Assembly (NCBI GenBank): GCA_002316795.1
Contig: DCEE01000052.1
Span: 7,993-13,073, forward strand
Direction: 5' to 3'
Source of the DNA: Synergistaceae bacterium UBA1037
GTDB lineage: Bacteria; Synergistota; Synergistia; Synergistales; Synergistaceae
DNA: 5,081 nucleotides
This document shows positions 1 through 5,081 of this stretch, piece by piece. The notes beneath the pieces were generated by a model. The model worked only from the letters and a program-made list of their open reading frames with translations. It made no database searches and had not been told where the DNA came from. The number at the start of each line of letters is the position of its first letter. Within the stretch, counting starts at the first letter, position 1. The position numbers and the translations under genes are program-made.

Positions 1-588
1 AGGAGACACCCATATTCAGTCGTGCTTTTCGACGAGATCGAAAAGGCGCATCCTGACGTCTTCAACATCCTTCTTCAGATACTTGACGACGGCCGCGCGA
101 CGGACAGCCACGGCAGGACCGTGAATTTCAAGAACTGCGTGATCATAATGACAAGCAACATAGGTGCGCAGGACCTTATCAGCGGGATGGACGCCTCGAC
201 CGGGGATATATCCGAGGCAACGAAGGCAGAGGTCATGTCTGCCCTAAGGAGTAAGTTCAGGCCGGAATTCCTAAACAGAGTCGACGAGATAATATTTTTC
301 AAACCACTGCGGATGGAAGAAATCACAGAGATCGTGAAGCTGCTGCTGAAACAGCTTGAGGAAAGGCTAAAGGAAAGGAACATAACCCTTGAAGTGACTC
401 CCGAAGCACTAAATATCGCCGCCAAAAACGGCTACGACCCTGTTTACGGAGCAAGGCCGCTGAAAAGATATCTGCAAAAAAGACTTGAGACTCAGATCGC
501 CCGCCTTATAATAAGCGGAGAAGCTGAGGAAGGTTCGGTGATAAGGGTCGAGAACCAGGGGAACGACCTGGTGATACATGTAGAGTGA
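1..588 (+). CDS. clpB: ClpB disaggregase, C-terminal part (5' end outside window)
   Basis: ATP-driven Hsp100 ring that threads aggregated proteins through its pore in the cytoplasm, normally together with DnaK/DnaJ/GrpE. The reading frame is open from base 1, giving 195 residues of an expected total of about 860. A GTG at 22 lies inside the Walker B strand and is not a start. Numbering visible residues from 1: Walker B with the acidic pair is VVLFDEIEKAH (7-17), the sensor 1 asparagine is in IIMTSN (48-53), the arginine-finger segment is FRPEFLNRVDE (86-96), and sensor 2 is GARPLKR (150-156). The rest is the small C-terminal subdomain. The C-terminal pattern GYDPVYGARPLKR followed by LETQIARLI resembles ClpB more than ClpA or ClpC. 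The M-domain and the ClpP-loop region, which would settle this, are not visible. htpG follows 99 bp downstream on the same strand. Confidence 0.9.
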   Translation, partial: RRHPYSVVLFDEIEKAHPDVFNILLQILDDGRATDSHGRTVNFKNCVIIMTSNIGAQDLISGMDASTGDISEATKAEVMSALRSKFRPEFLNRVDEIIFFKPLRMEEITEIVKLLLKQLEERLKERNITLEVTPEALNIAAKNGYDPVYGARPLKRYLQKRLETQIARLIISGEAEEGSVIRVENQGNDLVIHVE

Positions 589-611
589 TCCAATTTTTGA
601 TAAGTTGATTT

Positions 612-646
612 CCGGGGCTGCAGCTGACATGGAGTTGTCGCCCCGG
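612..646 (+). other. Stem-loop between clpB and htpG
   Basis: CCGGGGC (612-618) pairs perfectly with GCCCCGG (640-646). After a 2x2 internal loop, CAGCT (621-625) pairs with AGTTG (633-637) around a 7-nt loop. Only a short T4 (654-657) follows, 7 nt past the stem, so this is not a standard intrinsic terminator. It could attenuate read-through, protect the 3' end of a processed clpB message, or form part of the htpG leader. The pairing is seen directly; the function is inference. Confidence 0.4.
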
Positions 647-674
647 GATCAGATTTTAAATCAATGATAAGAGC

Positions 675-680
675 AGGAGG
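675..680 (+). promoter_or_regulatory. Ribosome binding site of htpG
   Basis: A perfect AGGAGG lies 7 nt before the ATG at 688. It selects 688 over the in-frame ATG at 664, which has no Shine-Dalgarno sequence and would add eight residues unlike the HtpG family. Confidence 0.9.
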
Positions 681-687
681 ATTTCGA

Positions 688-2562
688 ATGTCACAGAATA
701 TCGAGAAGCATGAATTCCAAAGCGAAGCAAGACAGGTCCTGGAGCTGATGATCAACTCCGTCTACTCCAACCCGGATATTTTTCTTAGGGAACTTATATC
801 GAACGCCTCTGACGCGCTCGACAAGCTGAGGATTGCGAGCCTGAGCAAAACCGAGCTTACCGATCCGGCAAAAGAAGGCGAGATCAGGGTAGTTATAGAC
901 GGGAAGGCTATGACGCTTACCGTCAGCGACAACGGCATCGGGATGGATAGGGATGAACTTGTATCATACCTCGGCACTATCGCGAGGAGCGGTACAAAGG
1001 AATTTATCAAGGCAATGCAGGAGGCAGCCTCCTCAAAGAACAGCGATCTGATCGGTCAGTTCGGCGTAGGATTTTATTCCAGTTTCATCGCAGCAGACAA
1101 AGTCACCGTCGAAACAAAAAAAGCAGGCTCAGACAAAAGCTGGACATGGGAATCGGAAGGTGAAGGCACATATACCATTAGTGAAGCTGACCGTGATACA
1201 AACGGCACATCCGTTACCCTCCACATAAAGGAGAGGGACAAGGACGACGAATCGTCAAAAGATTACCTCTCAGAGTGGACACTCAGAAGCATAATAAAAC
1301 AGTACTCAGACTTCGTTACCTATCCGATCTACCTTGAAGACAGGTCAAAGACGGATAAAGAGAAGGAAGAGCCCGTCAATTCGATGAAGGCCCTTTGGAC
1401 AAGACCGGAGAGCGAAGTCGGCGACGATGAGTACAGAGAATTCTACCGCCACCTGACACACGACTGGGAAGACCCGATCGAACGCATCAGCTACAAGGCA
1501 GAAGGCTCAAGTGAATTTCGCGCTCTGCTCTATATCCCCTCCCGTCCCCCGGTCGACCTGTTTTTCCAGGACGGCAAACATGGGGTACAGCTCTACATAC
1601 GCCGCGTATTCATAATGAACGACTGCAGCGAGCTGATTCCCGAATATCTTCGGTTTATCAAGGGAGTCGTCGATTCAGAAGACCTGTCGCTCAATATTTC
1701 ACGCGAGATACTCCAGCAGGACAGGCAGACCGCCATGATAAAAAACAACATTACACGTAAAGTGCTTGACGCGCTTAAAAAAATGAAAACAGACCGCCCC
1801 GAGGAGTTTAAAAAATTCTGGCAGATGTTTGGGATGGTCCTCAAGGAAGGAATAATTTCCGATACAAAGAACCGCGAGCAGATAATGAAACTATGCCTCC
1901 TTGACAGTTCCGGAGGCGAAAAGACCACTCTGGAGGAATATGTTTCAAGGATGTCTGACGGGCAGAAAAATATTTACTACATCACCGGGGGCCCTGTCAA
2001 AAATCTTGAGATATCACCAAAGATCGAAGGATTTAAAAAGAAAAACATAGAAGTCCTCCTGCTGGGAGATGCCGTTGACGAGATATGGGTAAACCATGCA
2101 AGGAAGTTCGGAGACTATGAGTTCGTATCCGTTTCTCAGGAAGATATTGCCCTTCCGGAGGGAAGCGGATTCGACAGCACAGAGGGCAGGGAAGAACTTG
2201 AAAAGACGGGGTTTGTCTCAAAACTGAAAGAATCACTGGCCGACATGGTCGAAGATGTTAAGATATCCACAAGGCTTGTAGACTCCCCTGCATGTTTCGT
2301 CCAGAAGGGCGAACCCATCTCTCCCCAGATGAGAAATTTCTTCCGCAGCATGGGACAGGAGGTCCCAGAGGAAAAGAAGGTACTTGAGGTGAACCCGGCA
2401 CACCCGCTCATAAAAAAAATAGCCGCTGAGACTGAAAAAGGAAATGCAGACATCGCAGAGTGGGCAAATGTCCTGATGGGTCTTGCGTCGATCTGCGAAG
2501 GCGAACCCCTAGAGGACGGCAGGAAGTTCACAAGGATTTTGACAAAATTGCTCGAAAAGTAA
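688..2562 (+). CDS. htpG: Hsp90-family molecular chaperone HtpG
   Basis: Cytoplasmic ATP-dependent Hsp90 dimer that remodels client proteins late in folding and cooperates with the DnaK system. The product is 624 residues, the same length as E. coli HtpG. The N-terminal GHKL ATPase domain shows RELISNASDALDKLR (34-48; catalytic Glu35, Mg-binding Asn39), DNGIGM (81-86), GTIARSGTKEF (96-106), the lid glycine motif GQFGVGFYS (123-131) and NGTSVTLHI (172-180). A short charged linker (about 219-229) joins the middle domain, which has ALWTRPESE (235-243), HGVQLYIRRVFIMND (298-312) and LSLNISREIL (333-342), with Arg339 at the position of the ATP-contacting arginine. The C-terminal dimerisation domain runs to LTKLLEK. 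All key residues are present and no frameshift is seen. The gene lies downstream of clpB, with a clear terminator after its stop. Whether it shares a transcript with clpB or has its own promoter cannot be told from the sequence. Confidence 0.97.
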   Translation: MSQNIEKHEFQSEARQVLELMINSVYSNPDIFLRELISNASDALDKLRIASLSKTELTDPAKEGEIRVVIDGKAMTLTVSDNGIGMDRDELVSYLGTIARSGTKEFIKAMQEAASSKNSDLIGQFGVGFYSSFIAADKVTVETKKAGSDKSWTWESEGEGTYTISEADRDTNGTSVTLHIKERDKDDESSKDYLSEWTLRSIIKQYSDFVTYPIYLEDRSKTDKEKEEPVNSMKALWTRPESEVGDDEYREFYRHLTHDWEDPIERISYKAEGSSEFRALLYIPSRPPVDLFFQDGKHGVQLYIRRVFIMNDCSELIPEYLRFIKGVVDSEDLSLNISREILQQDRQTAMIKNNITRKVLDALKKMKTDRPEEFKKFWQMFGMVLKEGIISDTKNREQIMKLCLLDSSGGEKTTLEEYVSRMSDGQKNIYYITGGPVKNLEISPKIEGFKKKNIEVLLLGDAVDEIWVNHARKFGDYEFVSVSQEDIALPEGSGFDSTEGREELEKTGFVSKLKESLADMVEDVKISTRLVDSPACFVQKGEPISPQMRNFFRSMGQEVPEEKKVLEVNPAHPLIKKIAAETEKGNADIAEWANVLMGLASICEGEPLEDGRKFTRILTKLLEK

Positions 2563-2582
2563 TTTTTTCAAATATGCTTCAT

Positions 2583-2612
2583 GGCGCCCGGTACTTTCCG
2601 GGTGCCTTTTTT
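2583..2612 (+). terminator. Intrinsic terminator after htpG
   Basis: GGCGCCCGG (2583-2591) pairs with CCGGGTGCC (2598-2606): nine base pairs with one G-U, closing a 6-nt loop (TACTTT). Six T residues (2607-2612) follow at once. It starts 20 bp after the htpG stop and should end the clpB-htpG unit, separating it from the next gene. Confidence 0.93.
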
Positions 2613-2674
2613 CATGCACAGCAGAACGTTCGGATCCGTTCCAAAGTCTGACTGGATCATATGAAATAAGCGGT

Positions 2675-2704
2675 TTGTCCTGTAACCCGCTCTTTTGATA
2701 TGAT
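2675..2704 (+). promoter_or_regulatory. Extended -10 sigma70-type promoter for the secreted-protein gene
   Basis: TTGTCC (2675-2680, 4 of 6 to TTGACA) and TATGAT (2699-2704, 5 of 6 to TATAAT) are 18 bp apart. A TG at 2696-2697 gives an extended -10 (TGaTATGAT). The expected transcription start is near 2711, only about 5 nt before the ATG at 2716. An inverted repeat AGCGG/CCGCT (2669-2673/2687-2691) overlaps the -35 element and could be an operator. The promoter lies just after a strong terminator, where a new transcription unit is expected. Confidence 0.6.
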
Positions 2705-2715
2705 AAACTGACAAG

Positions 2716-3420
2716 ATGAAGAAAATACTCTCGCTCCTTACAGCAATAATAATATTTGCAGCTTCTCCGTCATATGCGTTTGAAAAGGCGGTTCCGATGG
2801 ATTTTATATTTAAGGGCGGCGACTTTCGTGAGCACATGATCATGGTTATTGACGCTCCGCTTTCAGCGAGGATAGCGGGACCTGACGGATCCCATTTTTA
2901 TATTGATTTTGCAGGCAGATGCGAACTTCAGAATACCGAAACGGACGACAACGGCATAGAAACCTATTCCGCAGCCCCAAACACCGTGACAGTAAGGTCC
3001 TCCGCTGAAAAGACCGGTAACGGCAGCCTTGCCGCAGGCCTTATATACGAACCTGTCACCTCTTCACTCGCATGGCTCGTTCACTCGACCGGCCCCGCCG
3101 GGACGGGAGAAAGGTGGACGGAAGAGCTAACCGAGAGTGAGTATCAGTTTATAGGATTCCAGACTACGATAACCGCTGACGTTGGGACCAACGCGGTCCT
3201 TGTGCAGTACGCGGGAGATCTTCCTGACACAAAGGAAATAGTATTGGAAATCACCGATGCCGATGCCACTGAAATTCTAACGCGGAAGTTGATCAGCACC
3301 GATGATATCCCGGGCTACTTTCAGATCTCGGGAGGAGGCATCCTTGCCATCGAGAGTGCAGAGAACGTGGACGGCATTCGGATCATCAGTTACGAGTGGG
3401 TGAAAGAACCTCCGCTTTAG
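2716..3420 (+). CDS. Putative secreted (periplasmic) protein of unknown function
   Basis: I do not recognise this 234-residue protein. Its N-terminus is a classical Sec signal peptide: MKK, a hydrophobic core (about residues 4-16, LLTAIIIFAA), then SPSYA with probable signal peptidase I cleavage after Ala21. There is no lipobox cysteine, and the only Cys is at 69. The mature part of about 213 residues has no other membrane segment, is acidic, and has alternating hydrophobic stretches such as HFYIDFAGRCEL (60-71), NTVTVRSSA (89-97), NAVLVQYAGDL (159-169) and GGILAIESAENVDGIRIIS (207-225). That pattern suggests a beta-rich soluble domain, which is inference. The start at 2716 is fixed by the signal peptide, yet no Shine-Dalgarno sequence precedes it (ACTGACAAG), which fits a near-leaderless mRNA from the promoter just upstream. 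It appears monocistronic: a terminator precedes it and about 200 bp without a gene follow. Confidence 0.85.
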   Translation: MKKILSLLTAIIIFAASPSYAFEKAVPMDFIFKGGDFREHMIMVIDAPLSARIAGPDGSHFYIDFAGRCELQNTETDDNGIETYSAAPNTVTVRSSAEKTGNGSLAAGLIYEPVTSSLAWLVHSTGPAGTGERWTEELTESEYQFIGFQTTITADVGTNAVLVQYAGDLPDTKEIVLEITDADATEILTRKLISTDDIPGYFQISGGGILAIESAENVDGIRIISYEWVKEPPL

Positions 3421-3550
3421 TGTCGGGATCATACAGGGCAGTATTTGCAAGGCCGTCACTTCTCGCGATATCTTTGAGCCGCCCTTCTCCGCTCTTAGCA
3501 ACTGCTCGTTCATTGCTTGCCTACAGCTTGCGATCGCTTGCCCGCATTTA
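3421..3550. other. Non-coding intergenic stretch with phased GCTTGC repeats
   Basis: I find no convincing gene here and no intrinsic terminator for the preceding gene. Three copies of GCTTGC begin at 3515, 3526 and 3536, spaced 11 and 10 bp, about one helical turn. The last two flank the 8-bp palindrome GCGATCGC (3530-3537). A minus-strand reading frame crosses the region but runs antisense into the end of the secreted-protein gene, so I treat it as spurious. The pyrimidine-rich, repeat-bearing texture suggests a regulatory region or a dispersed intergenic repeat; this is inference. Confidence 0.4.
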
Positions 3551-3553
3551 CGT

Positions 3554-3564
3554 AGTATAATACT
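3554..3564 (+). promoter_or_regulatory. Consensus -10 TATAAT within a palindrome, candidate promoter of the DUF1015 gene
   Basis: A perfect TATAAT occupies 3556-3561, inside the 11-bp palindrome AGTATAATACT (3554-3564). No good -35 hexamer is found 16-18 bp upstream and there is no TG extension, so activity may need an activator, possibly one that uses the phased GCTTGC repeats just upstream. Transcription would begin near 3568 and give a leader of about 57 nt. That leader holds a small hairpin (GTGCT 3589-3593 with AGCAC 3602-3606) just before the ribosome site. Confidence 0.45.
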
Positions 3565-3610
3565 CACCTAAACTCCATAAATTACACTGTGCTAAATTAA
3601 CAGCACTGCA

Positions 3611-3616
3611 AAGGGG
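3611..3616 (+). promoter_or_regulatory. Ribosome binding site of the DUF1015 gene
   Basis: AAGGGG ends 8 nt before the ATG at 3625. It is purine-rich but not the full AGGAGG consensus. It is the only plausible site near this start, and the protein begins with the family's normal N-terminal motif. Confidence 0.65.
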
Positions 3617-3624
3617 AAATTCAT

Positions 3625-4866
3625 ATGAAACCTTGTTTTATGCCTGCTGACATATTGCTGCCGAATGAAAAAATAGAGATGGAGAAGTGGGCTGTTATCG
3701 CATGTGACCAGTACACTAGCCAGCCTGAATACTGGGAAAAGGTCAGGGAGGTCGTCGGTACATCAGCATCTGCCCTTAACATCGTATTCCCCGAGGTCTG
3801 CCTCGGAAAAGAGAACGGCAGGATCGAGAATATATGCGCATCAATGAAAGAGTATTTAAAAAACGGAATAGTGAACCAAGCGGTATCCAACGGCTTTATC
3901 CTCGTTGAACGCGAGGTGGAACACGGGACAAGGACCGGGCTTATCGGAGTGATAGACCTTGAGGAGTATGATTTTCACCCCGGCTCAAATAAACTTATCA
4001 GAGCTACGGAGGGAACGGTACTCTCCAGGATCCCTCCGAGAGTCAGGATAAGGGAGAACGCTGTACTTGAATGTCCCCACGTCTTGCTCCTCATCGACGA
4101 TCCCTGTAAAAGGCTTATCGAGCCTCTGGCGGCTCAAAAAGCTGACCTGAGAAGACTGTACGACTTTGACCTGATGCTTGGCGGCGGCAACGTAAAGGGT
4201 TATGCGATAGAAGGAGAAAGGGCAAAGTCACATATGATGCTTATATCCCAAATGCAGGCCGAAAGCAGCAGTTTCTTCCTCGCTGCCGGTGACGGCAACC
4301 ACTCTCTTGCAACGGCAAAGACATGCTGGGAGAATATCAAAGCTGATCTGAGCGAAAACAAAAAGGGATCCCATCCAGCCAGGTTCTCCCTGGTCGAGGT
4401 CATTAACCTACATGACGATGCACTAAACTTCGAACCTATCCACCGAGTAGTCGAAGATCATGACTACACGAAGGTGCTTGAAGCCTTTCATAAATACGTT
4501 AAGGAAAATGGCCTGACCGCTGAGGTGGGCGACGACGTCACATTTGTCGGTCCCACCGGGGAAAAGGCAGCACTTTCTATCGGCGGCCTTGACGGAAGGC
4601 TTCCCGTCGATGTCATCCAGCGATTTCTTGATGAACTTACTAAAAACGACCCCGAAAAACTCGACTACATTCACGGCGACAAACATGTGAAGGATCTGGT
4701 AAAGAAGAAAAAAGCGACAGGTATCCTGCTGAAATCGATAGACAAATCAAGCCTTTTCCCCGGCATAGCTGCCGGCGGAGTACTGCCCAGAAAGACCTTC
4801 TCGATAGGACATGCGGATGAAAAGAAATTTTACATCGAATGCAGAAGGATCTCGGAAGAGCAATGA
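3625..4866 (+). CDS. DUF1015 family protein (PF06245/COG4198)
   Basis: A cytoplasmic protein of 413 residues, about the normal family length, with no signal peptide or membrane segment. Blocks that I associate with DUF1015 appear in order: MPADILLP and WAVIACDQYTSQPEYW (6-13, 22-37), RATEGTVLSRIPPRVRIREN (126-145), the signature GDGNHSLATAK (222-232), then HPARFSLVEVINLHD (250-264) with ALNFEPIHRVV (266-276), LDYIHGD (346-352), and a C-terminal LPRKTFSIGHADEKKFYIEC (387-406). Many relatives read ADGHHRYETA at the signature; this one belongs to the GDGNH subtype. The conserved Asp and His suggest an enzymatic site, but I know of no firm activity to assign. From memory, relatives often lie beside serine-biosynthesis genes such as serA, which are not seen here. 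The gene appears to have its own promoter and no partner in the window. Confidence 0.9.
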   Translation: MKPCFMPADILLPNEKIEMEKWAVIACDQYTSQPEYWEKVREVVGTSASALNIVFPEVCLGKENGRIENICASMKEYLKNGIVNQAVSNGFILVEREVEHGTRTGLIGVIDLEEYDFHPGSNKLIRATEGTVLSRIPPRVRIRENAVLECPHVLLLIDDPCKRLIEPLAAQKADLRRLYDFDLMLGGGNVKGYAIEGERAKSHMMLISQMQAESSSFFLAAGDGNHSLATAKTCWENIKADLSENKKGSHPARFSLVEVINLHDDALNFEPIHRVVEDHDYTKVLEAFHKYVKENGLTAEVGDDVTFVGPTGEKAALSIGGLDGRLPVDVIQRFLDELTKNDPEKLDYIHGDKHVKDLVKKKKATGILLKSIDKSSLFPGIAAGGVLPRKTFSIGHADEKKFYIECRRISEEQ

Positions 4867-4886
4867 CTCTTTTCGCCAATTCATTA

Positions 4887-4908
4887 CAGCCGCGAGGCTG
4901 CAAATTTT
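4887..4908 (+). terminator. Weak candidate terminator after the DUF1015 gene
   Basis: CAGCC (4887-4891) and GGCTG (4896-4900) form a 5-bp stem capped by GCGA, a stable GNRA tetraloop. After CAAA comes a short T4 (4905-4908). It begins 20 bp past the stop codon. The stem is short and the T-run is interrupted, so termination here would be weak. Confidence 0.35.
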
Positions 4909-4909
4909 C

Positions 4910-4929
4910 TGCGGCATCTCCATGCCGCA
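4910..4929 (+). other. Perfect 8-bp hairpin in the 3' intergenic region
   Basis: TGCGGCAT (4910-4917) pairs perfectly with ATGCCGCA (4922-4929) around the 4-nt loop CTCC. T6 (4943-4948) follows only after 13 nt, too far for a standard intrinsic terminator. With the hairpin just before it, this forms a tandem pair like those in REP-type intergenic repeats or 3'-end protection elements. Confidence 0.5.
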
Positions 4930-4996
4930 CTTCACCAAAGTATTTTTTCGGTTTTAGCGATAACCTCTCCAAAACCACAATTGGGGCAAATCGTGA

Positions 4997-5081
4997 GTGA
5001 TGACGACGTAACTTGTGATGCTTCGAACGCGTATGTCAATACGTTGAGGTGATGGAGTATCGCATGTTGTTAAGTCATCGC
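4997..5081. repeat. Imperfect palindrome of about 85 bp at the window end
   Basis: The outer arm GTGATGAC (4997-5004) pairs with GTCATCGC (5074-5081) with one T-G. TAAC (5009-5012) pairs with GTTA (5069-5072). An inner hairpin covers 5021-5049: CTTC/GAGG, AACG/CGTT and TAT/ATA, with a 1-nt and a 2-nt bulge and the loop GTCA. No gene or promoter is evident in it. It could be a dispersed palindromic repeat, a structured RNA, or the leader of the next gene. The window ends exactly at the last paired base, so the element may continue. Confidence 0.4.

Noticed and set aside
635..661. Possible promoter just before htpG (TTGTCG with TTAAAT)
   Set aside because: The spacing is 15 bp, both hexamers are poor, and it overlaps the stem-loop. 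It is not strong enough to list.
664..687. Upstream in-frame ATG as the htpG start
   Set aside because: It has no ribosome site and adds eight residues not seen in the family. The perfect AGGAGG at 675-680 points to the ATG at 688.
2136..2531. Minus-strand frame of 131 codons inside htpG
   Set aside because: It is a shadow of a fully conserved htpG reading frame, with no ribosome site and no family resemblance.
2460..2651. Plus-strand frame of 63 codons running over the htpG stop and terminator
   Set aside because: It is out of frame with htpG, spans the terminator hairpin and has no ribosome site.
2568..2843. Minus-strand frame of 91 codons over the terminator and promoter
   Set aside because: It is antisense to the htpG terminator, the promoter and the signal peptide of the next gene, with no recognisable protein features.
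3589..3606. CIRCE-like GTGCTAA and AGCACT near the DUF1015 start
   Set aside because: The half-sites are in the opposite order to CIRCE (TTAGCACTC-N9-GAGTGCTAA) and only 5 bp pair, so this is a small leader hairpin at most.
4640..4978. Minus-strand frames at the end of the DUF1015 gene (also 4747-4938)
   Set aside because: They are antisense to conserved DUF1015 coding sequence and cross the intergenic hairpins. They are explained as a shadow plus repeat-like sequence.
5011..5039. Perfect TTGACA on the minus strand (5039 to 5034) as a promoter
   Set aside because: No acceptable -10 lies 16-18 bp away, and the hexamer falls within the palindrome's central hairpin.

Overview
The window carries four co-directional (+ strand) protein genes from a bacterial chromosome: the 3' end of clpB, a complete htpG, a gene for an unrecognised secreted protein, and a gene of the DUF1015 (PF06245/COG4198) family. 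Base composition looks balanced. Arginine codons AGG/AGA and isoleucine ATA are used freely in all four genes, so nothing marks one of them as recently acquired. HtpG without a long acidic linker and the particular DUF1015 subtype suit an anaerobic bacterium. Synergistota is my best guess from the overall feel of the proteins, but this is a weak inference with no marker gene behind it.

Layout. Positions 1-588 encode the end of the second AAA+ domain of the ClpB disaggregase; its start lies outside the window. A 99-bp gap with a GC-rich stem-loop leads to htpG (688-2562), which has a strong AGGAGG ribosome site and ends at a textbook intrinsic terminator (2583-2612). The two genes form a chaperone pair: ClpB extracts polypeptides from aggregates, normally with DnaK, and the Hsp90 HtpG remodels late folding intermediates. 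No CIRCE element is visible near either.

After the terminator an extended -10 promoter (2675-2704) sits so close to the next ATG that the mRNA of the secreted-protein gene (2716-3420) would have a leader of only about 5 nt. A stretch of about 200 bp without a convincing gene follows (3421-3624). It holds three phased GCTTGC repeats, a consensus TATAAT inside an 11-bp palindrome, and a ribosome site for the DUF1015 gene (3625-4866).

The last 215 bp (4867-5081) hold two short hairpins, then a roughly 85-bp imperfect palindrome that reaches the window edge. This tail and part of 3421-3550 look like non-coding, possibly dispersed, repeat sequence. I see no mobile element, CRISPR array, tRNA, rRNA or defence system. 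The window is mostly ordinary housekeeping, and the less explained material is the secreted protein, its near-leaderless promoter, and the two intergenic regions.
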